From: Cordylochernes scorpioides
Lineage: Eukaryota > Arthropoda > Arachnida > Pseudoscorpiones > Chernetidae
Reading direction: 5' to 3'
NCBI GenBank assembly: GCA_030710605.1
Contig: CP092877.1
Span: 46,422,406 to 46,486,405 of the forward strand
DNA: 64,000 bases
In this document: one piece after another, positions 54,365 through 64,000 of the stretch
Layout: every line of letters starts with the position of its first letter
How positions within the stretch are numbered: position 1 is the stretch's first letter
Notes under the pieces: generated by a model
Told to the model about the DNA's origin: nothing
Seen by the model: the letters and a program-made list of their open reading frames with translations, nothing else
The model's database searches: none
Position numbers and translations under genes: made by a program

Positions 54365-55767
54365 GGTGATCAAAACAACAACTAACCAAGTTGTCAACAA
54401 CCACAGGCATGCAACTTACCACCACCATCATGGAGAGAGTACACAAGGTCAGGGATACACACACAGGAGTCTCAAGCAGCAGCAAGCAATCAAGACCATA
54501 TGGTACGTCTCCATCCCCCCCACATGGTGACCATGTGGTGACAGAATTGACAGCAGCACAGCTCTTTTTATAGATCTTCTTTTGCTGCATTTCTATAAAT
54601 GATGGGGGAGCAGTTTTTCTGATGTCCTCATTGTGAGCCGTCATATTCCTCATGAAGGATTGTACAAACCAACAAAAACTTTCTTTTTACTTATCGATAT
54701 TTAAGAGGCCATGATAATCATGGTAGGCAGTTAGCTTGTACAAGTCAGCAAAGGTTGGTTGTTGAAACAACCAATTAGTTTAAACAGTTACAAATGTATC
54801 CATGCCCTTCCTTCCCACCCTGGTCCAGATTTGGATGAAAGAGACAACTATTAGACTGAGAGGTTCCAAGTATTTATAGAAACTAGCACCAGTAGTTTCT
54901 CAACTCTCCAGGCTGGCTGGCTCCATCTATTGGGACCCCTAATTCCTATTCACTGAAATCTTGCTAATGTTAGAAGGCCCTTAGAAGAATGTTAGAAGGT
55001 TTTCTCAGCAAAAGAGATTGAGACTAGAACCAAATTTTTCCACATACTTGGCCCCCTGTCATTTAAGATGATAAACCCTGGGAGGGACCTGGATATAAAA
55101 CCTATATTAAAGACTTAAATATCAATTATACTCTTTAATGCCAAATATTTTTAAAAATGTATATTCACTCATGGAGAAAATTTAAGGAAGTGGAAAGCCT
55201 TTGATGTTGCCAGTCATCATTTTTTTTTTAAGGAAAAAAAGAGGCAATTTTGTTTGCACTTGGTTATCTCGTGTGTCTTCAATAAAGGTCACTGTGATAT
55301 TTTTCAGAGTTATTGTCTGAATCCTGATATACATGCTGAAATGTAAAACTTCTTAAGTTTGTCCATGAGTAAATACATGAATAATTGTTTAATTGTTTCT
55401 ATCCAGCACAACCCCCATGGATACTTCCTGATCTCTCCTTATTCATTCTGGATTTCCTACAGGTTACACAGAGGGGTTGTAGAAATCATTTGACAACTGG
55501 ATCATCTTTCAAGAGATCAATTACCACAATTAAAATAGAGAACTGAATTAGAAGAGATTATCAAAGGAAGCTTCACTGCAGTTGGAAATTGCAATAGATT
55601 TTATTAAATCCAAGACTCCTGTGTGATGATGGTAGCAATGCTGGTGTATGACAAACACTTCACATAGAAAACCCATTTCTTATATCACCTGATTCTATCA
55701 AGGGTTGATAACTGAGGATCTAGCTGCACAGTAACATTTCTGTTCTAACAATAACTAACAAATAGCT

Positions 55768-55964
55768 TATTAAGAAAAAAAAGGCATTTCCTGATTGTGC
55801 AACTCAAAGTTGCTGATGGCTTGATGATCAATGATTAGTTTATATTTATTCCGATAGATGGTGCAAACAATCAGCAACTTTCAGTTGCAAGATCAGGAAA
55901 TGCCTTTTTTCTAATTTATCTACCTGATCCAAGTAAAAATTCACTTTTGTACTATTTTTCAAAT
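55768..55964. mobile_element. Hairpin MITE, family 1 (copy c)
   Basis: Inverted arms AAGGCATTTCCTGATTGTGC and ATCAGGAAATGCCTTTTTTC. The right end (CTGATCCAAG...TTTTGTACTATTTTT) matches copy b; the left end is shorter. No ORF. Confidence 0.8.
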
Positions 55965-57002
55965 AGCTTATTGTAAAGGAAAAATAACTAATGAGCTACA
56001 TGAGGGTAGATAGCACTTCAAATTGTCAAACTGTATCAAGTCTGCTCTGGTATCCATCGCTACCTTCTCAACAATTACCCACTTTGCCTGAGAAATTTTG
56101 GTTCTGGTTTATTGGTGCTCTTGGCTTCCACCCCAGTGTAGTACACCAGTACTTGAGGTGGGATACACTTTTGTAACATTGGCTGCATTGCTCTGAATGG
56201 GTAGTGACTGGGTTTGGCCAGATTAGGTTACCTACCATTGCTGTCTGAGTGGGAATTAGCTTGGTTTGGAGACATTGGTCCCATTGTCATACCAAGACTT
56301 GCAGACAACCAATTCCATTTGGAATGGTCCCAATTCACACCAGGACTTTTTTTTTTGGTTCAGGAATAAATTGATGACAGCAGGAGGGGATGAATGTATA
56401 GTAGCCCCCCCTAGTATAGTGGAAGTGAGAAAAGGTGAAATATGACACCATCCAGAATGAAGTCATGACTTGCCCATCAACATATTTGAGTAAAAGTCAC
56501 TTGGCTTCTGTTTCGAGCTAGAATCATTTGCTTTCTTTATATTTCAATCCTAATTTGTTCAATATCACATGAAAAAAAGTCCAACTTCAATGTTCTGGTA
56601 GAATTTAGATTAATTTGTGTGTTTATTTTAAAAACTTGTCTCTGGGGATAGGCTTAGTTAGAACTTCCACCTCATTATCTTTCTCTGGTGTCACTTGAAA
56701 ACTGATTCAAGAGAGGTTTTCTGTACACTATTCTCCTTCCCCTAAAGAACACTAATGTTTTTAGCATCTTTGATTCAAAGGCACTTCTCTTCCCCAAAAT
56801 TTTGAATAATTTGTCGGTGGTTGATTAGATTTGATTCAGCTTTTCATGTGATTTCACTTGCCCTGGTCTCTCAGAGATTAACTAGGCAGAAGGAGTATAA
56901 TCTAGGTCTAGGGATTTTTTTATGAATACTCATTATCAATAAGTTGTCAACACTACCACTTCACCAAAGAGCTTTAAAATTTTGGCCTTACCACTTCTTT
57001 AT

Positions 57003-57215
57003 ATGATAAGGAACAATTTGGATCAAAAGTAATAAGACCAAATCCACATAAATTAAACGTTAGCGCGCCATCTGTTATGAAAATTCAAAACTATTATAGA
57101 CGTGTTTAATTTTGAAAAGAATCATACACGTCTATAATAGTTTCTAATTTTCAAAATAAAACATTGTTACCAAAATGTCACACACTATTTATTTAGAATT
57201 GGCCTTATCACCTTT
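57003..57215. mobile_element. Hairpin MITE, family 2 (copy b) with inner palindrome
   Basis: The outer left arm has ACAATTTGGAT and AATAAGACCAAATCC; the right is ATTGGCCTTATCACC. Inside lies a second inverted repeat (CTATTATAGACGTGT / ACACGTCTATAATAG), possibly a different small MITE inserted in it. Confidence 0.7.
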
Positions 57216-58081
57216 GCTTCACTTCTTTATTTGAAAATTCTTACAACTTAGCAACATTTTCATCCAATCCAATATTTACAAGAGTTAGAGGCACCTGATG
57301 CTGTTCAGAAACTGGCATACAGTCATCTTTTTGATCCCCTGTTTGAAGAGATGCCAGTTATAATTCTAGCTAATTGCAACAAAAGGTTTGAATTGGAAGG
57401 AACCCCGCTAAAGATGAAATGTTATATTTCCTCTTTGGTGTTTATCTCATCAGTTTGTTGTGGAGTTTTTGGACCCAGAACTTTCTTAAACTGGGCCCTG
57501 TTTTAAAAGGCCATGTTACCTTTTTTAAACATTTACATGGAGTTAAAAACCAAGTAAAAAGAAAGGTCATCTCTCTTATCAAAATAGATGGCTAAAGCTA
57601 AGTGTCATCTATTGATCTCAAACTATCAGACTCTGTCAGTGACAAAACCAAAACGCCAGCTTTGCCAAATTCAGAGGTGACCTTTCTTTTATAAATCAAT
57701 ATCCTCCTGGCAAAATTTCCATCTATATATTGGCCATAGAATTAGCTTAGCCACATTACCAACTAAACTCTTTTGCAAAAATTCTGAATATTATAATCTA
57801 ATGAAATAAAAGCCCATGATGAGAGCCATAGCCCAAAACCATGGTTGACAATCGAGACCAATATGGATTTGACACTGACCCAAGTCCGTTAGTTTGCAAA
57901 GACAGTCAATAGATGGCACTAGTGTCTACTTTGACAGGAGAAGTGACTTTCCTTTCATAAATTAATATTCTCCTGGCAAAATCTCCAAGTATTCTATATG
58001 TGACATAAGGTTGCGGGGGTAATCTAGTCTGAAGAATATTGCTAGTGTGTAATGATGTAACATGATGTAGAGACCACCCAC

Positions 58082-58274
58082 CTGGAGAATGGGAGGTTGG
58101 AGGGGCGGCTGATGATGTGGCGGCTGCAGCTGCAGCTGCAGCAGCCAGAGCTGCCGTGTAGGCCCTGGTCCTCAACACTCGCGGGGGCACTGGGCCTGGG
58201 TGGCCTCACCTTCTTCAGGACTGTAGGAGTGGGCTTGGGGGTGGGGAGCAACGTGGGCTCAGGGGGTTTCCAGG
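58082..58274 (-). CDS. Asx: Asx alanine-rich exon, apparent frameshift
   Basis: The downstream frame, RVLRTRAYTAALAAAAAAAA then ATSSAAPPTSHSP, ends in phase 1 and joins the next exon at 52,089 as ...HSP-E-LTRPP. It resembles the ASXL region after the DEUBAD that has an Arg/Ala-rich helix. The upstream frame reads KPPEPTLLPTPKPTPTVLKK then VRPPRPSAPA. The two frames differ by one base at the C5 run in AGTGCCCCCGCG; four C residues would fuse them. Acceptor CTGCAGCAG, donor CCAG|GTGGGT. The overall call is firm on phase, less on the start. Confidence 0.7.
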
Positions 58275-58786
58275 CTGCTGCAGGTGGAAGTTAGACTTGC
58301 TACCATCTCTACACACTCTCCTCTACTCACCTCTTCCCCCACACCGGCTCAAAGTGCTTCACCTGAGGCACACAAATCCCACATGTCAGCCTCACCTCCA
58401 GTCCTTTATTTGCATATATACCCTGTCTCTACATGGCAAGGGACCTGTTCTTTCTTCAAAGTAAACATTCAGGATGTGTGCTTCAATCATAAACAACAAA
58501 TACTTTTCTCTATAAATAATTATTCCTTTTAAAGGAACTTTTACAAAGAGAGAGCTAGGAGAAAACCCTCTCTCTCCCAGAGGCCTGGCTGATTATCTGT
58601 GGCCCAGTGTAAACATATCTTATCCTGGGAGACACAGATGCCTGTATGAGGGCCAGTTTATCATTCCTGTAGTACACAACCTCTCATCTTATCTTATCTG
58701 CCAGCACTCTGTCTAAAAATACCTATTTCTGTTAAACAGCCCTGTCCAACTCAGCACATGTGTGTGTGCTACACTTTAGGATAGTA

Positions 58787-58964
58787 CAGTAGAACCTACC
58801 TTTAGCAGATACCCCGCTAGCAGACACCTCTCCACAAAGAACAGTTTTCATTTGCAAAATTATAATTTTTACAATTTAGCAACTCTCTGGTAAGAGGACA
58901 CCTCTCACTAAAGGGCACTTTGGCTCTGCAAATAGGTGTTGTCCTTTACAGGGAGGTTCTACTG
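58787..58964. mobile_element. Pogo/Tigger-type MITE
   Basis: 178 bp. Ends CAGTAGAACCTACC and GGAGGTTCTACTG, flanked by TA (58,785-58,786 and 58,965-58,966). Inner arms GGACACCTCTCACTAAAGG are partly complementary to CCGCTAGCAGACACCTCTCC-type sequence. No ORF. CAGT ends and TA targets are features of pogo/Tigger. Confidence 0.82.
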
Positions 58965-59583
58965 TATTACCTGAGAGTGCAAGTTGAGAGAAATATTTCA
59001 CCCACCTAGTGAATGACTTACTCAGCAAGGTGGTAGGTGCTCCAATTATATATGCCCAGTTATAGTAATACCTCTTTAGTACAACACCCTATAATTCGAC
59101 ACTTGCGGTAATTCGACCATGTTAACATATCCCAACCTCCAGCCTATCAAATTTAATTCAATCTAATGATAATTCAACACTATTGAGCAATTTTAAAAAT
59201 CAAATTTTAACAACATTAGATAATTCTTGTTAAAATACAAATTTATTGTTAAAAATACAATACTTTAGATTGTGGAACACAGCGACCATAGTTAGTGTAT
59301 GCACACTGTGCTTAAAAGTGCTACAATGCGTCACAAATAAAGGTGCCGATATTCATAAGCAATTTGTTTACTTGAAAATTCAGGCCAAACTTAAGCAGCC
59401 GCTAGTAACAATATCTTAAAGAGTAAGAAAAATTCTTTTAGTCTTTTCTTTATTTTCTAATTTTATTTGTTTTCTTATCATTGCATTTATTCATTTAGAT
59501 TAAAATTGTAATTTTTCCTTTGTTAAAATAAGTATTAATGCAATTTTATCCATCGCTAAAAGCTGATCATGAAATTTATTATA

Positions 59584-61074
59584 CAAGGTCTCCAAAAAAT
59601 AAGAAACTTTTGTTGTTTAATGATATGTTTTAAAATATACAACGCTAAAAAGCTAAAAAAGTAATTTAATTAGGTATTTTAAGTCGTAGAATTATTTATC
59701 GCAACCATGCGATTCGGTAAAATTGAAAATATGCAAATTTTTGCTTGTCTTTATAAGTGTGTTATTGGCGTGTCGTTTACCCATCTTAGAATTGTCCAAT
59801 TATAATTTTATTTAATCCTTAGTTAATTATGAGTTTACGAAAAATTTTAGCAGATGATTAAAATGGAGAGCTGTTGGAAGAATGAAGGCAGGGCAATCAC
59901 AAGTTGAAGTAGCAAAATGGCTAAATGTGAATAAATCTGTGTCAGCAAAATATGGAAACAGTTCATTGAGACAGGAACCATCAAAAGAAAAAGAAGGTTC
60001 TGGTAGACAAAGAAAAACAGCTACCTCTGAGACCGTTATCTGGTCGTAACTGCCAAGCGCCATAGGAAGATGACAGCTATTCAACTCTCTAATGAACTCT
60101 CAAGTGCTACTGGAACGAGAATTTCAAGACAAACGGTTTACCGAAGGCTTCACAAAGGTGCTCTTTATGCAAGACGACCAATGGTCTGTATCCCTTTAAC
60201 CTCTGCTCACAGGAGAGCCCGCTTGAATTGGTGCTTGGAAACATCACGCCTGGCCTCATGATCAGTGGGCCCATGTTCTCTTCAGTGACGAGTCAAGATT
60301 TAGTTTAAACACAGATTCTCGACGAGTTTTTATCTGAAGGGAGCCTGGAACCCGCTATCATCCCAGTAACATCAGGGAAATTAGACAGTTTTAGAGGGGG
60401 CAGTCTCTTAGTCTGGGCTGGCATCAGTTCTAGCAGACGCACACCCCTCCACATTTTTTCTGGGGGCACTTTAACTGCCCAAAGGTACAGGGACGAGATC
60501 CTTGAGCCCTATCTAAGACCTTATAGAGATCAAATTGGTCCACAATTTAATTTTTATGGACGATAATGCTCGTCCGCATAGGGCTAGGCTAGTCAATGAA
60601 TATCTCCAGAGTGAGAATATTCGAAGGATGGATTGGCCCAGCCAGATCTCCGGACCTGAATCCAATAGAGCATGTGTGGGATGCTCTAGGGAGGCGTATT
60701 GGAGCTCGTCACCCCTCTCCCAGAACCCTCGTTGAGCTAAGAACTGCTCTATTGGAGAGTGGGGTTTACTACCCCTGGACTCCTCCAAAGCCTGGTAAAC
60801 AGTATGAGGGCTCGCTGTGAGACCTTGATAGCTGTTAGAGGTGATCATACTCCCTATTGATATCTTATTTCTTTAAGATCTGGAACCTTAGCTTTGGGTA
60901 TGTTGGTAATAATTTGCATATTTCATAATTTCAAATATTTTTTTTTATTTTCATATAGCTCGTCAAATTCTCCATAGTTTAAACTATTTGTATACTAAAT
61001 TTTATATTTGTTAATAAATTAGCTTTTGAGAAATTTCAATATTGGTTAAGTTTCTTATTTTTTGGACACCAGTG
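59584..61074 (+). mobile_element. Tc1-family DNA transposon
   Basis: Ends CAAGGTCTCCAAAAAATAAG and CTTATTTTTTGGACACCAGTG are inverted, with a few mismatches, and lie between TA dinucleotides (59,582-59,583 and 61,075-61,076). It is 1.49 kb and carries a plus-strand Tc1 transposase remnant. It sits in an Asx intron, antisense to the gene. Confidence 0.85.
59829..60840 (+). pseudogene. Tc1 transposase, frameshifted
   Basis: Recognisable pieces in different frames: MTAIQLSNELSSATGTRISR (paired-like HTH), QTVYRRLHKGALYARRP, FSDESRF near 60,280 with the first catalytic Asp, MDDNARPHRARLVNEYL with the second, and SPDLNPIEHVWDALGRRIGA with the catalytic Glu of a DD34E triad. The N-terminal third has many stops. 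The three catalytic residues survive, but several frame breaks make it inactive as assembled. Confidence 0.85.
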
Positions 61075-61169
61075 TATTAATATTAATATTCTGAATAAAA
61101 AAAGTTCCAATGATATCAATTCACATAATAATTAAACTATATTACAACAGTATTTCTAATTTTTTTTTT

Positions 61170-61277
61170 GCTTATCCCTAGTATACACATGGTACAGGCC
61201 ATGATAATCATGGTGGGTAGAGGTAGGCGACTGCTTTTACTGTAAGTGCACCACATATCTACATATGTGAAAAGCAG
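61170..61277 (-). mobile_element. SINE 3' part (copy 4)
   Basis: Plus-strand TTGCTTATCCCTAGTATACA, CATGATAATCATGG and GTGAAAAGCAG mark the 3' half of the SINE on the minus strand. Confidence 0.8.
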
Positions 61278-61700
61278 ATTTTCTAAAATTATATTTAATT
61301 ATATATATTTTATGGTTATTGTATATTAAAATATCCATTAGAAATGAAATCATCTAACTTACTTTAATTCATCTGAAAGCTTGATCCCTTGGTGTGTTGA
61401 ATTAAAGAGGTTAGAGTGTATATTGAGTCAACCCCGTGTCGATTTCTTGTATTGTATCCAAGTCTAAAAGAATACTTATTGCCTACAGTTTTTACTCAGA
61501 TGTACTATGGAAATGCTCTAATGTCATACTGCCAACTGTATTGAATGATACCCATCAATGAGAAACCAGGCTATAAGTGGGGGCTATTATGGGGATCTAT
61601 TGTATTCAGCGAACAAGCCAGCATGGTGGGTGCCAAGTCTGCCTTACTTATAGCTTCCTCATGGGAAAGGTCCATAATCTCAGAGGCCATAGCAACCAAC

Positions 61701-61982
61701 CTTCCAGGGATCCAACTTGGCCAGCTCTCTCTCAGCCTCCATCTTGAGCCGTTGCTGGTTCTCGGGGTGAACTCCCCGTCTGCCAGCCTGTCCCGCCACT
61801 CCGAGGCAGCCCGGGTGAAGAACTCGTTGTTGAGGGCAGAGGGAGGCAACCGCACCGAGCAGTCAGTTCCCACTGCCGCCCTGTCCACGGGGGGCAGGAG
61901 TTGGACCAGCCGGTACTGGTAGAGTGGGGGTAGGCTGGCGAAGGTATGTTTGGTCAGAAGGTTCTGACACACAATCATCATA
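61701..61982 (-). CDS. Asx: Asx DEUBAD exon, apparent frameshift
   Basis: The minus strand reads [64 protein letters not shown]. The LNNEFF (NEF) motif and the flanking helices are the signature of the ASX/ASXL DEUBAD domain, which activates Calypso/BAP1. After EFTP the frame shifts: a fifth C in TTCACCCCGAG would give [22 protein letters not shown], the expected continuation, up to donor AAG|GTTGGT. The start is uncertain; the acceptor used here is CAACAG, but the open frame reaches 62,022. Confidence 0.9.
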
Positions 61983-62025
61983 CTGTTGGTATTCCTGGGA
62001 CCTCTCCACACACAAACTGCCATGT

Positions 62026-62325
62026 TTTTGCTTATCCCTAGTACACGTGGTACAGGCCATTATAATTATGGTGGGTAGAAGTAGGCGACTGCTTTTACTG
62101 TAAGTGCACCACATGTCTACACATGTGAAAAGCAGTTAAACTTTGCACTTACAAATGTGCCAGAGCCTCGTTTGGTTACTTGCACTCGCTGGACTTTTGC
62201 AAGAATCGGGGGCCATTGGAGCATTTTTTTTTTTTAAACAGAAAAAAGTGCCCAATGTGGGTATCGAACCCGGGTCGTAGGGGTCGAAAATCAACGGTTT
62301 AGACCATCCTTCCACCGACCCCCTT
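62026..62325 (-). mobile_element. Full-length tRNA-derived SINE (copy 5), next to the DEUBAD exon
   Basis: The tRNA-like head is at the right (minus GGGGGTCGGTGGAAGG; B-box GGTTCGATACC with one change) and the tail GGGATAAGC at the left. It ends within about 45 bp of the DEUBAD exon on its acceptor side. Confidence 0.88.
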
Positions 62326-62375
62326 TGAGCTGTCAACAATTGAGCTGTCATTTACCTTAATACCATACTAGTGAT

Positions 62376-62610
62376 AAGGCACAATTTGGATTATAGATTA
62401 TAAACACAAGGTAATAAGACCAAATCCAAATTAATAGTGTGTGACGTTTTGGTAATAGCATTGTTACAATCTTCAGACAAAAGTACTGATTCTTTAATTC
62501 CCTTCAGAGCATTTCAGTACTTTTGTCTGAAGATGGTAACAACGATGTTACCTGAAATGTCGCACACAATTTATTTATTTGGTCTTATTACCTTGTGTTT
62601 AATACCATAC
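62376..62610. mobile_element. Hairpin MITE, family 2 (copy c)
   Basis: The left arm AAGGCACAATTTGGATTATA ... AGGTAATAAGACCAAATCC is mirrored by ATTTGGTCTTATTACCTTGT on the right. The inner arms carry CAGACAAAAGTACTGA and the complement TCAGTACTTTTGTCTGAAG. No coding capacity. Confidence 0.85.
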
Positions 62611-62837
62611 TAGCTTTGACATTCTAAAAAAGGACACTGAAGGACTAACAAGTTTTAATAACTTGTCAAAGCTGGCATGGAGAAAACTTCACAGATTTGC
62701 TAGATTTTCAAACCTTTCTCTTAATATTTAGTCTGCTGTAATGATAGGTGAGGTGGTAAAAGCTTGAACTGAACTAGTATGAAGGCAGCCATTTATCTTT
62801 GTTTACAAATTGAATGGTTATTATTATTATTTTTATT

Positions 62838-62912
62838 TCTAGTACACATGGTACAGGCCATGATAATCATGGCGGGTAGAAGTTAGCGACTGCTTTTACT
62901 GTAAGTGCACCA
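62838..62912 (-). mobile_element. SINE 3' tail fragment (copy 6)
   Basis: Plus-strand CTAGTACACATGGTACAGG and CTGTAAGTGCACCACA. About 75 bp of the SINE 3' end on the minus strand. Confidence 0.75.
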
Positions 62913-63189
62913 CAAAATTGAATGGTGGTGGTATATATCATGGATCTAATCCTGCACATTGAGCCATAGTTTTTATATTTAAAAAAATGTTTCAATGTAA
63001 CCAACTCCACCAAATAACTGAACTAGGTACGTACAAAGCCGAATTACTTTCTACAAGTGTGGAGAGACACACCTACCATGATTTACCTGGATGATACTGT
63101 TTGGGAGTTAGAGGAAGAATATATATGTTATAACCATAATAGATTTTTTCAACAACTACGACTCAAGATTGAATCTTCATTGAGCACCT

Positions 63190-63330
63190 TTTTCTCATTC
63201 AATGGCCCCCAATTCTTGTATAAGTCTAGTCTCACCATGAGCACAAGTAACCAAATGGGGGATTCTGGAATCTTGTAAAAACAAAGTCTGCTTTCAAGTC
63301 TGCCAAAACTGCATGTGTAGATGTGGTTGT
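63190..63330 (+). mobile_element. Diverged SINE central fragment (copy 7)
   Basis: CAATGGCCCCCAATTCTTGT, then a form of the GCAAGTAACC word (ACAAGTAACCAAA) and GCATGTGTAGATGTGG follow the SINE order on the plus strand with many changes. Confidence 0.6.
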
Positions 63331-63630
63331 CCAGCATAGGGCCTGTGTACTTGGAAAAGGTAAATACAAAAATGTTGCTCTTGAGAGAGCTATTAACCAT
63401 GTTAGAAGGTTTCTGAGATGGCATGGAGAAGATTTGTTCTAGAGGCAGTATTGGAGATTATCCACAATCACAGGGACTAAATAAGTAAACTACATAGTTG
63501 AAAATTAGATGCCAGACGTGAGAGAATCTATACTTCAGAATGCTTACTAATAATAAAACTATTGAAACATCACTTTTAATAAAATATTTTGAAATAAAAA
63601 GATACAACAACATACCTAAAATTTGAAATA

Positions 63631-63805
63631 CAAGGTAATAAGACCAAATCCAATAAATAAATAATAGGTGTCACGTTTCGGTAACAGCGTTTTACCATCT
63701 TCAGACAAAAGCGCTGTTACCGAAACATCACACACTATTTATTTATTTGGATTTGGTCTTATTACCTTGTGTTTATAATCTATAAACCAAATTGTGCCTT
63801 AGCAT
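63631..63805. mobile_element. Hairpin MITE, family 2 (copy d)
   Basis: Near-perfect arms CAAGGTAATAAGACCAAATC and GATTTGGTCTTATTACCTTG. The inner arms carry GTTTCGGTAACAGCG and CGCTGTTACCGAAAC. The right side has the additional outer arm ACCAAATTGTGCCTTA; the left outer arm is missing. Confidence 0.87.
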
Positions 63806-63824
63806 ACCTCAAATTTATTATAAT

Positions 63825-63985
63825 TTTACTAGATCCCCCCAAGTACATATGGTATATATGTCTACATATGCAAATAATGATTGCATATACAACTTTGCAT
63901 ATACAAGATGCCAGTTTAGTTACTTGCATTCCCTGGTGGGATTGGACTTGTTCAAGAATTGGAGAGCCAATGAAACCATTTTTTA
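63825..63985 (-). mobile_element. Diverged SINE (copy 8), partial
   Basis: Plus-strand GTACATATGGTATATATGTC and AGTTACTTGCATTCCCTGGT, GGGATTGGACTTGTTCAAG follow the SINE in the minus orientation, with the tRNA head beyond or lost. Confidence 0.6.
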
Positions 63986-64000
63986 ATAAAAGTTTTGAAC

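Larger units (their letters stand above)
52090..58081 (-). other. Asx: Large Asx intron (about 6 kb)
   Basis: No further exon recognised. It contains a family 2 MITE fragment (52,176-52,250), dispersed repeat copy 2 (52,676-52,955), a retroposed insert (53,375-53,757), an A/G homopolymer tract (54,300-54,364), a MITE family 1 copy (55,768-55,964) and a MITE family 2 copy (57,003-57,215). Confidence 0.6.
59063..61421. mobile_element. Possible Tigger-like element with Tc1 nested in it
   Basis: The left sequence AGTAATACCTCTTTAGTACA and the right sequence near 61,400 (TTGAATTAAAGAGGTTAGAG) are imperfect inverted repeats. ATTCGACACTTGCGGTAATT near the left resembles Tigger subterminal sequence. 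The Tc1 element lies between them. No Tigger transposase is recognisable; the assignment is tentative. Confidence 0.4.
58275..61700 (-). other. Asx: Asx intron rich in DNA transposons
   Basis: It lies between the DEUBAD exon and the alanine-rich exon. In ASXL proteins more residues follow the DEUBAD core, and their codons are not found here, so one or more short exons may be missed. It holds a pogo-type MITE, Tigger-like ends, a Tc1 element and a SINE fragment. Confidence 0.55.

Overview
This window looks like nuclear DNA of an arthropod, most likely an insect, although I cannot name the species. The evidence is (i) 3' exons of a Polycomb-group gene of the Additional sex combs (Asx/ASXL) family on the minus strand in the right-hand third, with introns, a DEUBAD domain and a C-terminal PHD finger, and (ii) a typical arthropod transposon set: BEL/Pao, Ty3/gypsy, Ty1/copia, Jockey, an R1/I-type LINE, mariner, Tc1, Tigger/pogo, Helitrons and a tRNA-derived SINE. 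There are no bacterial operons and no CRISPR array.

Layout. 1-2,800: AT-rich sequence with a 23-bp GATC-rich minisatellite (1,080-2,215). 2,801-3,530: a short non-autonomous Helitron carrying a 73-bp tandem array. 3,950-12,840: the remains of a Ty1/copia element (copia A, plus strand) that received a nearly intact gypsy element (gypsy B, 4,439-8,701), a SINE (9,213-9,519) and a mariner (10,741-12,038).

12,848-43,902 is the centrepiece: one Ty3/gypsy element (gypsy A, minus strand) with LTRs 31 kb apart because its coding region was opened by four independent insertions. These are a Helitron chain (13,737-23,026) that carries a tRNA-Gly gene and a 32-bp minisatellite split by a young BEL/Pao element; an internally deleted Tigger (23,605-25,267); a gag-only LTR element (26,260-32,696) whose 5' LTR holds an R1/I-type LINE; and a copia element (copia B, 33,172-41,873) that itself holds a Helitron and two Jockey copies. 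Each junction could be checked by target-site duplications or by the host reading frame resuming on the far side.

43,908-64,000 is host sequence: the Asx 3' UTR and last exon (45.9-49.2 kb) and upstream exons at 49.9, 51.6, 52.0, 58.1 and 61.7-62.0 kb; the 5' end of the gene lies beyond the window. The introns hold SINE copies, three hairpin MITE families, a Tc1 element and a retroposed insert with a 17-bp target duplication. Three Asx exons each show one apparent single-base frameshift at or beside a C run, and several transposon frameshifts also sit in homopolymers, so base-level assembly errors must be considered before calling anything a pseudogene.

No gene-level cooperation is implied in the transposon block. 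The only host genes I can support are Asx and the Helitron-borne tRNA-Gly.
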